DNA from: Cladosporium sp. IMV 00045
Lineage: Eukaryota; Ascomycota; Dothideomycetes; Cladosporiales; Cladosporiaceae
Direction: 5' to 3'
Assembly (NCBI GenBank): GCA_001931905.2
Contig: MSJI02000552.1
Coordinates: forward strand, 62,001-126,000
Length of the DNA stretch: 64,000 bases
Shown: in pieces, positions 9,885-20,029 of the stretch
Numbering within the stretch: position 1 is the first letter of the stretch
Layout of the letters: every line of letters begins with the position of its first letter
Made by a program: the position numbers and the translations under genes
The notes under the pieces: model-generated
Database searches by the model: none
Seen by the model: only the letters and a program-made list of their open reading frames with translations
Told to the model about the DNA's origin: nothing

Positions 9885-11750
9885 TCAATGGCGGCTTGTG
9901 CCTAGTTCATGCACCTCTTGCCTGGCTGGCAACTCACTCATGCCCGAACCATCGGAGGCTGTTAGAAATCCTTGCAGTCGCGCATTTTGTGAGAATTGTT
10001 GCATGTCTTGTCCTGGAACATTATTCTTCGGATCCACAGCCGAGTACGGGGGCGAAGGGTCTTTCCTTGAGTCGACTACGATGGACTGCGGCAGGAGCTC
10101 AGTCTGGGAAGCAGTCGAAGATTTCCGCTTCCGCCAGAATACTAGCCCAACAAGGGCCACCAGTGCAAGAGCGAAAGCACCCACTCCTGCGCCAATGCCT
10201 GCTTTGGCTCCAGTGGAGAGACCTTCGGCTTCTTCTCTGCCTTCATCGGTCTGCTCATCCGATGGTGGAGCGTTGGGCTCGGTCGGTGTCTCCCCTGGCA
10301 AGCGTTGCCAATATGCTGACCAGGTCGAATTGAATTGCTCATCGATGTCGCCTGGTAAAGGATCAAGCGTGTTGTCATCCCGAGCAATGTTCTTGAGTGC
10401 AATACCGAGCCCTTCACGGTTAGAACCGGGCCCCGGAGCTTGTGCAAGCCAGGCGGTTTGATGTTCCCAGTTGCGACCAAAGAGCGCAGCCTGCAAGAAT
10501 GCACGTCCGAGATAGTAAAATCCGTCGTCTGGTTCGGGAGTGAATGGCATGCAGGGGAAGTACGGCACCGGTGTCGTTTGGCCGCTGAGCTCTGGGCCCA
10601 GTGTGAGGTTGAGCAATATGAAAGGAACTTTGATGACAACGTCATCCGGGGCGCCATTTGCTGGTGATGAAGGGAACGTGAAGGACAGGTAGGCTGGTGA
10701 AGAGACTATGTTGAGGTACTCTGGGTCATGTGTATCCCACAAGTAATAGCCGCTGGGGTCGTAGCTGACGGGCAGTTCGGCTGCGATCGCGTCGCATGTC
10801 TTCCTCGGCAACGACAAGTAGGGTCCCACAGGGTCTGGACTAACTTGGAAAGCTCTATTGTCGCCTTCAGGGTTGACTAGTAGTCCATTCTTCGAAGTGA
10901 AGTTGAAAGGAGATGCCCCGGTATGAACGCCAATGCCGATGATTATAAGTGTCACGACAGCTGATGATTTTGCGTCCGCTCTCGGAACACCAAAAACCGT
11001 GGCCGGCCCAATCATCCTGCCCTGATCGTACCCACCAAACGTAAGAGACACAGGATAGTTAAGCGCTGCTGAACCCACGTTCAGCGTGTAACTGAACGAT
11101 GGTATCACGCTTTGGTTGTAGAAGAACCCAGGGAGGTTCCAGGCGACTATGGAGTTTGTGCCGTAAGTGCTGAATTCATTCCTTTGCGAACCAGCTCCAA
11201 GAGCAAGAAATCCAACCTCTAGGTCGGGAAAGACTTCATCGCTGGGTGTCGTGAAGTTCATCCGATCAAGTATCGCCGTACTGGTGTTGTACGCTGTGTG
11301 GCCAGCATGGCTTGCAGTTCCCCCGATATTCATGGTTTGTGCATAGATGAAACCCGTCATGTAAAGACCAGAATTGGCGCCATTCTTCTCGTTAATGCCT
11401 CCAGGCTGTGCGATTGTTTCGTTGTCGGCAGTTTGTGAAACACCATCGGGATCAAATGTGCCTCCGATACCACAAAGGCCGGTCGAGTTGTCGTAACAAG
11501 AATCTGGTGAAATTATGAAAGACGTCCATTCCCCTCCAGGGAGAAGGTCAACGGAGCTCCACTGATGATTGTCGGCAATGTTGGGATTTGGAAAGCCACC
11601 GTAGTTCACAGTCACGGCGCCCCAGGGCCCATCCTGACCATAGTAACGATTGCTGGGCGGGACAGAAATGAAGCGCTGCGCGTGGGCCTGGAGTATAATG
11701 AAGCCGAGAGGTACGCACACTTCGTGGATGTATCGCTTGCCTGCGATCAT
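9885..11750 (-). CDS. Aspartic-protease-fold (A1) single-pass membrane protein with degenerate active site
   Basis: An intronless gene of 621 residues. Residues 1-24 form a signal peptide ending in a small-residue site (QAHAQR). The body follows pepsin-fold landmarks: a C...C pair with GLCGIGG (near residues 80-95), NLPGFF, and FGGYDQGRMIG where active enzymes have FGGxDxxK. The first DTG/DSG catalytic loop is replaced by DLLPGGEWTSF, and the second region reads SPDPVGPYLSLP, keeping an Asp but not the usual D-[ST]-G-[ST]. The C-terminus has a membrane helix GIGAGVGAFALALVALVGLV followed by RKRK and a polar cytosolic tail of about 75 residues. Many N-glycosylation sequons lie in the ectodomain. 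It is probably a cell-surface protein without ordinary peptidase activity; a role in wall sensing or binding is conjecture. Confidence 0.8.
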   Translation of the reverse strand: MIAGKRYIHEVCVPLGFIILQAHAQRFISVPPSNRYYGQDGPWGAVTVNYGGFPNPNIADNHQWSSVDLLPGGEWTSFIISPDSCYDNSTGLCGIGGTFDPDGVSQTADNETIAQPGGINEKNGANSGLYMTGFIYAQTMNIGGTASHAGHTAYNTSTAILDRMNFTTPSDEVFPDLEVGFLALGAGSQRNEFSTYGTNSIVAWNLPGFFYNQSVIPSFSYTLNVGSAALNYPVSLTFGGYDQGRMIGPATVFGVPRADAKSSAVVTLIIIGIGVHTGASPFNFTSKNGLLVNPEGDNRAFQVSPDPVGPYLSLPRKTCDAIAAELPVSYDPSGYYLWDTHDPEYLNIVSSPAYLSFTFPSSPANGAPDDVVIKVPFILLNLTLGPELSGQTTPVPYFPCMPFTPEPDDGFYYLGRAFLQAALFGRNWEHQTAWLAQAPGPGSNREGLGIALKNIARDDNTLDPLPGDIDEQFNSTWSAYWQRLPGETPTEPNAPPSDEQTDEGREEAEGLSTGAKAGIGAGVGAFALALVALVGLVFWRKRKSSTASQTELLPQSIVVDSRKDPSPPYSAVDPKNNVPGQDMQQFSQNARLQGFLTASDGSGMSELPARQEVHELGTSRH

Positions 11751-13023
11751 CGTGGTGTCCGTAGGCTCGCCAGTACTAATCCAGTGCTAAGGAGTATTCT
11801 GGAAGTATAACTTGATCCACAGAGATAGTATGAGAATCGCATTGTTCCCACGAGGAGGGGGAGCGACAGTAAATGCAATAGTCGAGGCGAGACTCCGAGC
11901 GGCGCATAAGCTCGCCTGATTAATGGCAGACTGTCCCAACATAGCGGATCATCCTGCCGCTGCATGGATCTCACAGATCATTCATTTCGCGAACATAAGC
12001 GCCCCAATGCTCGACAAGCTGCTCTTTTGGTAAGGCGCCAATTGCAGGCTCAAAGAGCCATTCTCGGTTATCAATTGTCTATTGATACCGAAGTTCACAT
12101 TGCCCGGATTGGTCCAATCATTGTTACGATTGTACATTACTCTCAAGCGGTCATGATCCAAATTCGCTTGTTCACTGGTGAGCGCAAATTTTTCCAAGCC
12201 CTTCGAGGACCACCTTACTAAAGACGCAGCTCACGGATTTGCAAACCATGTATCATATTGGTTCGCTTTGCTGATGGCGTCGCGAGGAGGGTCGCTGCAA
12301 CCGGTGTGAGGCTCAGCAATTTGTGCCCTCATGCATGTTTGCGGCGTAGTGCCGAGCCTTGAGCTGAGACTTCCAGCCGCCACCCGTGTCGACGGTCCGA
12401 GAGCCTTTGACCGGTCACAATATCACACAGTCAACATACCAAACGCAACACAGCAGGATTGAATATGGTGCTCTCAAGACGCATATCAGATAAAAGAAGT
12501 GATATTACTCTGAGAAAGCTGATTAAGCTTAAACAACGTTGTTTTGACTTCTTCCTACGGAGAGAATCCACCTCCGCGATTGGGCGACTGGAGGCAGCAC
12601 TACCGCTTGCACTATTGCTAACTATGTACATATCTGGGTAGTCTGAAGCACGGCTCCTACTCCCGAGCGGCTGCAGGCTAGGCAAACGCCCTGACGGCAA
12701 CCTCATCCAGTCGTAGGCGTGAAGACAGGGTCTAGAGCATGCATCCGGTATCACAAGCGAAGTGACGATGTCCCACCCATGCACTATATGCAAGACAGAC
12801 AAGGAGGTTTGCCTTGACGATGAAGGCGGCAATATGCAGTCAGACGCGGTCGTTCCGCCTGTTTTGTTCGGGATGGAACACACTGCTGATGACTCGATCC
12901 CAGGCCGCGATACTGGTCCCGTTGGCACCACCCACGACGCGGTTCGCGATTGACGCTCATCAAGACCAGTGTCGACTTCTTCATTATCTGGTCATGGCTG
13001 CCGTCATATCTCAGTGGATACCT
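11751..13023. other. Intergenic, divergent promoter region
   Basis: Separates the protease-like gene (minus) from the GT8-like gene (plus). The frame of the latter is open back to 12814, but its upstream residues look non-conserved. Nothing else is supportable. Confidence 0.45.
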
Positions 13024-14160
13024 ATGGAGCGACTGAGGAACGCTATCTCTGTCCGAGAATATTCGCTCTTGAAGGACGACGCCACAGGACAGATTTCTTG
13101 GATGGAAAGGGCGAAGGGTCTCATTGCCATGCGAGCTCTACGGCGTTTGCTCCTCGCTCTCGTGCTCATTCTAGTCTTTTTCAACTTGTTCCGCGCTCGA
13201 GAGCGTTTTCGCGGCTTCATATTTCCCGACGGCACGGCTCCAAGCCATATTCCTGATGATGTGGATTGGTCACAGTACGCTTATTGTCAATATGTGACCA
13301 ACGAGGACTATCTTTGCAATTCAGTAATGATCTTCGAGGCACTCGAGAGAGTGGGAGCCAAGGCGTCAAAGGTGATGATGTACCCTTCAGAATGGAACAT
13401 CAGCGCCGACAACCACGTTGGACGACTCCTTCGGCAATCTCAAGACGAGTACAATGTCCAGCTTTCGCCAATCCACATACAACACCTTGATGGAGACGCT
13501 ACATGGGCCGACAGCTTTACCAAGTTGCTAGCATTCAATCAGACCCAATTCAAGCGTGTCCTCAGCCTGGACTCCGATGCAACAGTTCTAAAAAGCATGG
13601 ATGAGCTCTTCCTTATCCCATCATCACCTGTGGCCATGCCTCGTGCTTACTGGCTGGATAATACATTATCATCGCAACTCGTACTGGTGGAACCCTCCGA
13701 GTTCGAATTTCGACGCATCTTGGAGGCATTTACTTCCCGCTCAAGTAAAGACTTCGACATGGAGATCGTTAACAATTTATACGGCTCGAATTGCATCGTC
13801 ATACCGCATCGAAAATATGATCTTCTAAGCGGTGAGTTCAGAGAGAAGGAACACAGCAAATACCTAGGCTCAGAGGAAGAAACTTGGGATCCTGACAAGG
13901 TGCTCGAGGAGGCGAAATTTGTGCACTTCTCCGACTGGCCACTCCCCAAGCCCTGGCTGCCTCACGACAAGGCTCAGGAGGAGAGCATTCAGCCGCCATG
14001 CAAGGACACGAGCCAAGGCGAGGATTGTCGGGATCGAGCTGCATGGCTGAGTCTGTACGCAGATTTTGCGCGGCGGAAAAGAGAGGTTTGCGACATCCAT
14101 CTTGATGTACAGCCTTCGGATGTTCCATCGGTCGATCAACGAAAAGTTTTTGTATCTTAG
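13024..14160 (+). CDS. GT8-like Golgi N-acetylglucosaminyltransferase (Gnt1/glycogenin fold)
   Basis: From the ATG at 13024 it encodes 378 residues; ATGs at 12994 and 12814 are also in frame. A basic N-terminal tail leads to a signal anchor, LLLALVLILVFFNLF (about residues 42-56), so it is a type II membrane protein, probably Golgi. The luminal domain begins WSQYAYCQYVTNEDYLCNSV, typical of fungal GNT1/GT8 proteins. The metal-binding DxD is visible as LSLDSDATVL, and the later FVHFSDWPLPKPW matches the conserved HFS-PKPW segment of the family. It should transfer GlcNAc or a related sugar from a nucleotide donor to cell-wall or secretory glycans. The acceptor is not predictable. It is intact, unlike the GT34 gene 5 kb upstream. 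Confidence 0.85.
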   Translation: MERLRNAISVREYSLLKDDATGQISWMERAKGLIAMRALRRLLLALVLILVFFNLFRARERFRGFIFPDGTAPSHIPDDVDWSQYAYCQYVTNEDYLCNSVMIFEALERVGAKASKVMMYPSEWNISADNHVGRLLRQSQDEYNVQLSPIHIQHLDGDATWADSFTKLLAFNQTQFKRVLSLDSDATVLKSMDELFLIPSSPVAMPRAYWLDNTLSSQLVLVEPSEFEFRRILEAFTSRSSKDFDMEIVNNLYGSNCIVIPHRKYDLLSGEFREKEHSKYLGSEEETWDPDKVLEEAKFVHFSDWPLPKPWLPHDKAQEESIQPPCKDTSQGEDCRDRAAWLSLYADFARRKREVCDIHLDVQPSDVPSVDQRKVFVS

Positions 14161-14637
14161 CTAAATCTGTTATGAGGTTTAAAAGGGGTGATTTGATGAC
14201 CTCACGATATCAGAATTTGGTTGACATCGTTTGTCCGTTTGCGATACTCATGACCGACAACCGGACCCTAGGTCTTCGACCGATCGAGTTTGCATGTGCA
14301 AGCCAGCTGCGTTGTAGACATGATATTATTATCATCGTTTCACAAGTGGCGATATTCACTTGATTCCCAACTCAAGTTGCAAAATGCTGTTACTGAATAA
14401 TGACCTAGAAGAAAGATATCGCATTGCACGTCAATGTACTTGATGGACTTGAGACTAATGGCTACGGACACAAGTAGAGCAAGACATTTGCAAACCTGCA
14501 AAACCGCCTCAAATGTAATTTTGATAAGAGAGTGACTTCGCTGTGAGAATGAATTTCGGCCTGTTCCCTCTCTTGGTGCTTTCCAGCAGTGAATGATCTG
14601 ACAAAAGAACTTTACACTCTTCCATGGATGTCCCTGC
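14161..14637. other. Convergent 3' spacer
   Basis: AT-rich downstream region shared by two convergent genes. No gene seen. Confidence 0.5.
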
Positions 14638-15258
14638 TCAAGCAATCGCAGTAGTATAGATCGTGATACTTGCGTGCTGGACCTTGTTGACCCAGCCGGG
14701 AAACATCGCCCAAGCCTCGATGAGGATACGGTCGCCAATCATGAGACTCGATACCCAATCGGCCTCATTCCGATCATGGGAGTCAGCTCGCCATGTGACC
14801 TCATGAGTGTACCATTTCTTATCTGCCACTAGGTTTCGGCAGAGTTCCATGCCCTGAGAAGATTCTTGGTCGGCATCGGCGGTCTCTGATAGCAGCGCAT
14901 CTTCATGCAGTGATTTTCTGGCAGTGAACCAGGTCCAAGAGCCTGAGTCGCGGCTGCTTGCCCATCCTTGGTCGTGCGAAGTGATTCTGAACACGACTTT
15001 ACGGACAGGGTGTCGCACTCGAGCCTTCGACACGACGCCATCGCTCGTGAGAACTTCTCGAGGAGCGTTTGACTGAGAGACTCTGACATATTTTCCCACC
15101 TGCGTCTCATTCACTGAGCTCCAGTAGATCTCAGCGTAATCCAGTATAGGGGCGATCAGGTCAGGGACCAGTTTCTGCCGCAAGAGAAATGCGATGTGGT
15201 AGATGTCGTGCATTTGCTGGTCCAGCGTCGACTGCTGCAAAGCCTCGGATCGATCCAT
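14638..15258 (-). CDS. Hypothetical protein, 206 aa
   Basis: An open frame from the ATG at 15258 to a TGA at 14638; the frame extends slightly further upstream but only through a TTG. The protein is soluble, with no signal or membrane segment. It begins with a helical stretch (LVPDLIAPILDYAEIY) and then a beta-rich region with several tryptophans (VRKVVFRITSHDQGWA, GSWTWF, WYTHEVTW, ILIEAWAMFPGW). The spaced aromatic beta strands suggest a small beta-sandwich or lectin-like fold, but I do not recognise a named family. It is divergently placed from the SDR gene at 15824 with about 565 bp between starts. Confidence 0.65.
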   Translation of the reverse strand: MDRSEALQQSTLDQQMHDIYHIAFLLRQKLVPDLIAPILDYAEIYWSSVNETQVGKYVRVSQSNAPREVLTSDGVVSKARVRHPVRKVVFRITSHDQGWASSRDSGSWTWFTARKSLHEDALLSETADADQESSQGMELCRNLVADKKWYTHEVTWRADSHDRNEADWVSSLMIGDRILIEAWAMFPGWVNKVQHASITIYTTAIA

Positions 15259-15823
15259 GATATCTTGTGTGAAATACGATAGGGTAGCTGGCAAAAATGT
15301 CAGAAACTAGGAACTTGAAGAGGCCGCCGACGGGGATGCACAGTATGCACCCCGCCCCTGCCACCTGATTCGACGTGTAGCCAATCGATGCACACCACGT
15401 CAAATGCCAAACATGAGGCAGAAGACGCCCTCGCCACCACGGTGTATTGGCTGTCGAATGTGCTTTGAAGATATGACATCCCTCTCTCCCTCTATCCCCA
15501 TGCTCGGAAGCTGGTGAGCGCTAGAGGAGGCTAGCGGAGGCTAGCGGTCAAACTAGCAGACGAGTTAACATTTAAGTGCCTCTCAGAGATTAGGCAACAA
15601 CTATGCAGTATGTGCTTGTTTCTTACTTATTTCTTACACAGTGTTGAAGACGTGTATCAATCAAACATTGTCACGAGTCTAACGCCGATATGTCCGCAAA
15701 GGCCGCTTCTCCCGGGAGAAGCTCAAATACACGCTTTGTCGCGAAGCGTCCTCTATCATAAATAGATCTCACAACCAACTCTCAGATGATTATGACAGTT
15801 ACCTATACTGCATACACTGGGAA
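15259..15823. other. Divergent promoter region with a small direct repeat
   Basis: Shared upstream region of two genes. Around 15521-15550 the unit GCTAG(A/C)GGAG is repeated nearly three times in tandem. No coding region seen. Confidence 0.5.
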
Positions 15824-16564
15824 ATGTTACATATCATCCTCACTGGCGCCACTGGCCGGGCTGGCTCAGCTGTTCTGATGCGTGCCATAGAATCGCCAGC
15901 AATATCACGCATCACTATTCTCTCCCGGCGACCTGTGAAATTGGCGGAATCACAGAGCAAAGTGGATGTCTTGATACACAAGGACTTCACTGAATACCCG
16001 TCCGACACTCTTGCCAAGCTACGAGGGGCTGACGCTTGCATATGGGCTCTGGGGGTCAGCTCGGTGGGCATGTCAGAAGACACGTACACACTCATCACAT
16101 ACGACTATGCGCTCGCGGCTGCAAAAGCTTTCACCAAAGTCGGCAAGGAGGGAACCGACCGCCCGTTCAACTTCATCTTCGTTTCCGGCGAGGGAGCGAG
16201 CCTGGAGGAAAAGGGAGCGTTGTTTGCACGTGTCAAGGGCAAGACGGAGAATGCGCTGATAAAGCTTGGTCGTGAGCGCGCCGATCTCAGCGTGTACAAC
16301 GTGAGACCTGCTGGGATCGACACCGAGGGCAATCATTTGAGGGACAAAAAGGCAAGCTGGGAGGACTGGCTGATGTATTTACTTGGGCCTTTCCTCAGGA
16401 GATTCGCGAAAAGTTGGGTCATATCGACTGACGCCCTGGCGAAGGCTTGCTTGAGTTTGGCCACCGGAGATGGGAAGCCTCTGCCAAAGACAAATGGTAT
16501 CGAGATGGAAGGGAGGCTAGTAAGGAATACTGCGCTCAGAAAGATGGCGGAGCAATCAACTTAG
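15824..16564 (+). CDS. NAD(P)-binding atypical SDR / nucleoside-sugar epimerase-like (HTATIP2-like)
   Basis: An intronless gene of 246 residues. The N-terminus is a Rossmann nucleotide-binding motif of the atypical SDR type, ILTGATGRAGSAV (residues 4-16), with a basic patch at the end of the second strand (SRRPVK), which favours NADP(H). The strand-4 segment CIWALGVSS and the later NVRPAGIDTEG segment follow the order seen in HTATIP2/NmrA-like NAD(P)-binding proteins. A canonical YxxxK catalytic pair is not clear, so it may act as a redox sensor or non-classical reductase. It converges with the DUF2252 gene, 170 bp between stops. Confidence 0.8.
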   Translation: MLHIILTGATGRAGSAVLMRAIESPAISRITILSRRPVKLAESQSKVDVLIHKDFTEYPSDTLAKLRGADACIWALGVSSVGMSEDTYTLITYDYALAAAKAFTKVGKEGTDRPFNFIFVSGEGASLEEKGALFARVKGKTENALIKLGRERADLSVYNVRPAGIDTEGNHLRDKKASWEDWLMYLLGPFLRRFAKSWVISTDALAKACLSLATGDGKPLPKTNGIEMEGRLVRNTALRKMAEQST

Positions 16565-16734
16565 CAGTAAAGGAAGTCCGGCAGCTGCACAGGGTACTTG
16601 CAGACAACGCGTTATTATCGTCAACGATCCTTTATGCATCTTCTACCGCACGCAGCTTCCGGGAGTGTGCAGACGAGACCTCACTCGAGTTTTGAGCCGA
16701 GTTGAAAAGGTAGTGCATTGTTGACGATGATATA

Positions 16735-18060
16735 CTAAGAAGCAATACCAGGAATGCGGCCATTACGGAATGCGTCGACGAACAATTGATGATCCCTCCT
16801 TACGCGAGCGCTGTACTGGAACGCGAACGACGTGAGGAAGCTTTCAAACTCCGCCGTGTCGGGCCCGATCGCACTGTTGATAGCCTCAACTGTTGAGAAG
16901 GGAACAATGGACTCATGACCCTCCCTGTCGGAAGCTTTGTGCATCATCGCCACAGCCTGTCCAAGGTCGGCAGCCACCGACAAAATCTCGTCTGCATCGT
17001 TGATGCTACCCCACTCAATGTCCATGGCGAACGGCGACACCTCCGTGACCATGTAGCCCTTGTCATCGATCTCAGTCCATCCCAGCCACGAGTTGGCGTA
17101 ACTTTGCAGAGAGCGCTGCAACGAGACTGTGCGGTGACCTTCGTGCTCGAAATAGCTCTCGGCTTTGGAGTCTTTGATCTGGGAGGACACCGCCGACGGT
17201 TGAGACTGCTTCATGTAGATAATGACATCGCCGTCAAGGGCTTCATTGTCACCAGCCACCAGTAAGTTGTACGTCAGTAGACCTGCTGAGCCAATGCCGA
17301 CACCGCGACGGCTCACTACGTCTTTGACGTAACAACTGCCTTGCGGCTTCGGAATTGGCAGCGTTGTGAGGTATTTGTCGAAAGCCTCGATCACCTTTTG
17401 TCGAGTGGCATCATCGACTTCGACAACACCATCCGTCCTTGTGAAATAACGCTCATGTCCGTGGATGTGTGTCGTCGCATCCAGCGTACCCACGCGGCTT
17501 TGCATACGCGTCGAGCGCAGTATCTCCAACAGCGGGCCTTGAGCAGTGTCTAAAGTGAATCCAATTGGATCCTGGGAGCCTGAAGCCAGCGCTTGGATCT
17601 TGCGGCAGTAGGAGTTCGCGAACTCTTTCACGAGCTGGGCGATCTGATTGTCGCTCAGTGCTTTCGCGTACCCAATCAAGGCAAATGAAGCACAGAGGCG
17701 TTTGAGGTCCCAGGTAAATGGACCGATATAAGACTCATCGAAGTCGTTGACTTCGAAGATCAAACGACCGCGGGAGTCCATGTAGGTGCCGAAGTTCTCG
17801 GCATGCAAGTCGCCGTGGATCCAGGTTCGGCTCGTTTGTTCATCCAAGTACGCGCCGCCTTGTGTTTCTTCACGCATGTCGTGGTAGAAGAGACAAGCTG
17901 AGCCTCTGTAGAACGTCATTGGAGTGGCCGCCATCTTACGAAACTTGACTTGGAAAGCCTTGGGGTCTGCGGTCGTAAGATGACCGAAAGTTTTGTCGAA
18001 GACATCGAGGATCTCGGAGGTGCGCTCAAGATCCTCAGAGGAAGGTTGTTCAGCTGCCAT
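16735..18060 (-). CDS. DUF2252 protein (aminoglycoside-phosphotransferase-like kinase fold)
   Basis: A single exon of 441 residues from the ATG at 18060; the open frame continues 41 codons upstream, but that part is compositionally unlike the protein. After an N-terminal helix, the segment FQVKFRKMAATPMTFYRGSA is a DUF2252 hallmark. It is followed by the Brenner-like catalytic motif TWIHGDLHAENFGTY and the metal-binding-like FEVNDFDES. The C-terminal half contains GVGSAG-type glycines (VGIGSAGLLTYNLL) and a late VADLGQAVAMMHKASD helix. DUF2252 proteins are commonest in bacteria and are predicted small-molecule kinases of unknown substrate. No signal or membrane segment is visible. Confidence 0.85.
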   Translation of the reverse strand: MAAEQPSSEDLERTSEILDVFDKTFGHLTTADPKAFQVKFRKMAATPMTFYRGSACLFYHDMREETQGGAYLDEQTSRTWIHGDLHAENFGTYMDSRGRLIFEVNDFDESYIGPFTWDLKRLCASFALIGYAKALSDNQIAQLVKEFANSYCRKIQALASGSQDPIGFTLDTAQGPLLEILRSTRMQSRVGTLDATTHIHGHERYFTRTDGVVEVDDATRQKVIEAFDKYLTTLPIPKPQGSCYVKDVVSRRGVGIGSAGLLTYNLLVAGDNEALDGDVIIYMKQSQPSAVSSQIKDSKAESYFEHEGHRTVSLQRSLQSYANSWLGWTEIDDKGYMVTEVSPFAMDIEWGSINDADEILSVAADLGQAVAMMHKASDREGHESIVPFSTVEAINSAIGPDTAEFESFLTSFAFQYSARVRRDHQLFVDAFRNGRIPGIAS

Positions 18061-18858
18061 TATAGGGGATTGCTTCAAAGATTGGCGATGATTGCAACGT
18101 TGAGTCGTGGATGGAAAGAAGCATTTCGCATGAGAGTGACACGATCGATTTAATATAATCGAGGGTAACAGGGCGTCAGGCACGCAGATGGCCAGCGCAC
18201 TCTGATCGATTCAACATCCTTGAGAGGTTTCATCGTTTCCCCTTAGCCGGCCGAGGGAGCATTACCTTGCGAATACTCCTATGATACGTCAGTCGGTTTC
18301 CTGCTTTAGGGGCGCAGCATTGAGTGGATTCGGCTCCAAACCTCCACGGAGGAAGTCGAAGTGATATAGGTCGGTGAGTGAGGCATTATTTACGATTGCT
18401 ATTAGGAAAGTCAAACACGCACAGTTCAGTCGCGACGTTATGTGGAGTTGTTACCCTGGAGGCTGTACCGGTGTAAGGTTCCTCGGAGACTAGAGACGAC
18501 TGCGCCTCACTTGGCAAGTGGAACTGGGCCACACGACTTGTTGCGGTGACATTTCAATACAAATCTCAGAATCTCGACCATTTGTCTTCAACTCCTCTTC
18601 AGCAAATCAACACATTGGCTGGGTCTCTTTGCTCCGCGCACCGAAAATGTTTGCGATAGAAATCAGGCTTGTCGAAGATTGAACGAACTTTCGACCAAGA
18701 ATCTCTAACAAGCCTTGTCCCACTCGATGGTGCTTGTGTCTTGGACCTCATCATGGGCACTTTTACAAAATGCGCCATTGGATGGGAATCGCGCACATTT
18801 AGTTTAGACGATGTAAGTGTTGTCTGACACAACAGTCATCCTCCTCACGCCTTGCCAC
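18061..18858. other. Divergent promoter region
   Basis: Lies between the DUF2252 gene (minus) and the DUF998 gene (plus). No supportable gene; short frames only. Confidence 0.5.
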
Positions 18859-19599
18859 ATGGCGTTCGCAATCTGGCAGCAACTCCCCTGCCTTACCGTG
18901 GCAGCCGGCCTTCACATATTTTCCGTCCTTCTTTGGTTCTCTCTGGAATACCTGGCTATCGATGCATTTGATCCTGATTACAACTGGATGCACAATGCTA
19001 TCAGCGATCTTCGGATACCTTACGATTTTCAGGATGCAAAACATTCCAATCGGCTCTCTCGATCACGACAGTCGAGACTTATGAACATCAACTTCCGCGC
19101 CATTGCTGTCTTCTATGCAATGGCGCAGTACGCTCTGCTTTATGGGTTTACCAAAGAGATGCCCATTGTTCGAACGAAATCCTGGCGCCATGTGCGTGAG
19201 ATCCGTATGGCCCTGAGTCTAATCTTCATGCTTGGATTATGCACGATCGGCTACATACATGCAGGCCCCGTTGAGGATGCCAACGGACAAACTGTGATTC
19301 ATCTTACGGGGGCAGGGCTAGCAATCTCCAGCGGAAACCTCAATTCCATCCTCTCCGGTGCCCTCTCTGTTCCCTTGCAAACGACAAAGGCCAAGCACTA
19401 CCAGACCATCAGCCTCGCTCTTGGTTCCGTCGGGCTTCTGGCACTGGTGAGCACCCTGGTCGCATCGACGTGGGGTTACAGTGGCGTCACGGAGAGGATC
19501 AGTGTTTACTGTATTCTGGCGTGGGGCTTCGTAACTGGTGTGGCAATTCTGGTCAAACCTGTTACCATCAAAGACGGGAATGGAGGCAAAGACATCTGA
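18859..19599 (+). CDS. DUF998-like integral membrane protein
   Basis: From the ATG at 18859 the protein has 246 residues; an ATG at 18817 would add 14. Six hydrophobic segments can be counted (for example AAGLHIFSVLLWFSLEYLA, FYAMAQYALLYGF, ALSLIFMLGLCTIGYI, SLALGSVGLLALVSTLVAS and ISVYCILAWGFVTGVAIL), the usual topology of the DUF998 family. The motif HNAISDLR after the first helix resembles the family's N-x-I-S-[DE]-L segment, and HLTGAGLAISSGNLNSIL its second conserved block. Function is unknown; relatives are found in bacteria and fungi. No introns. Confidence 0.7.
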   Translation: MAFAIWQQLPCLTVAAGLHIFSVLLWFSLEYLAIDAFDPDYNWMHNAISDLRIPYDFQDAKHSNRLSRSRQSRLMNINFRAIAVFYAMAQYALLYGFTKEMPIVRTKSWRHVREIRMALSLIFMLGLCTIGYIHAGPVEDANGQTVIHLTGAGLAISSGNLNSILSGALSVPLQTTKAKHYQTISLALGSVGLLALVSTLVASTWGYSGVTERISVYCILAWGFVTGVAILVKPVTIKDGNGGKDI

Positions 19600-20029
19600 G
19601 CTTCAAAATTATCTCTTTACCTAGATTCATCTCCCAACACACCTTTCAGCATGCCTGGCGCGTAGCGCAGCTTGTTTAGAATAAGATCTCCGGCAAAATT
19701 TGTTGTCGCTGTCACTGAAAACCGGGCTGAGTTGGTTGGCTCTACGTCGGTCTCCAAGTCGAAAAACCCCATATCGAACTTCATATGAAAGATCAAACAT
19801 CGATGACTTCCAATTTCCCATGGGATCGCAGGCCCCAATGCCTCAAACCTAACCATCTTCTTCAACTTCATCGTGCAATATTTCATCACTCAATTCCTGT
19901 TCATCTAGAACCGCCTTCTGGACTTCCGCCCTCCCCGTCCTCGGCCTTGACAATCTCAATCCCGACGACAGGCCATATCCCATGCAGATATATCCATTCC
20001 GATCGATCCAAGTCACAAAAAGACAAAAA
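19600..20029. other. Spacer downstream of DUF998 and of the 5S gene
   Basis: No gene seen. The right edge, read on the minus strand, is the T-rich terminator of the 5S rRNA gene. Confidence 0.5.
20016..20029 (-). terminator. Pol III T-run terminator of the 5S gene
   Basis: Directly after the 3' end of the 5S rRNA, the minus strand reads TTTTTGTCTTTTT, two T5 runs that are a standard RNA polymerase III stop. Confidence 0.75.

Noticed and set aside
9271..10461. 396-codon plus-strand open frame
   Set aside because: Mostly antisense to the protease-like gene, no domain, composition typical of a shadow frame.
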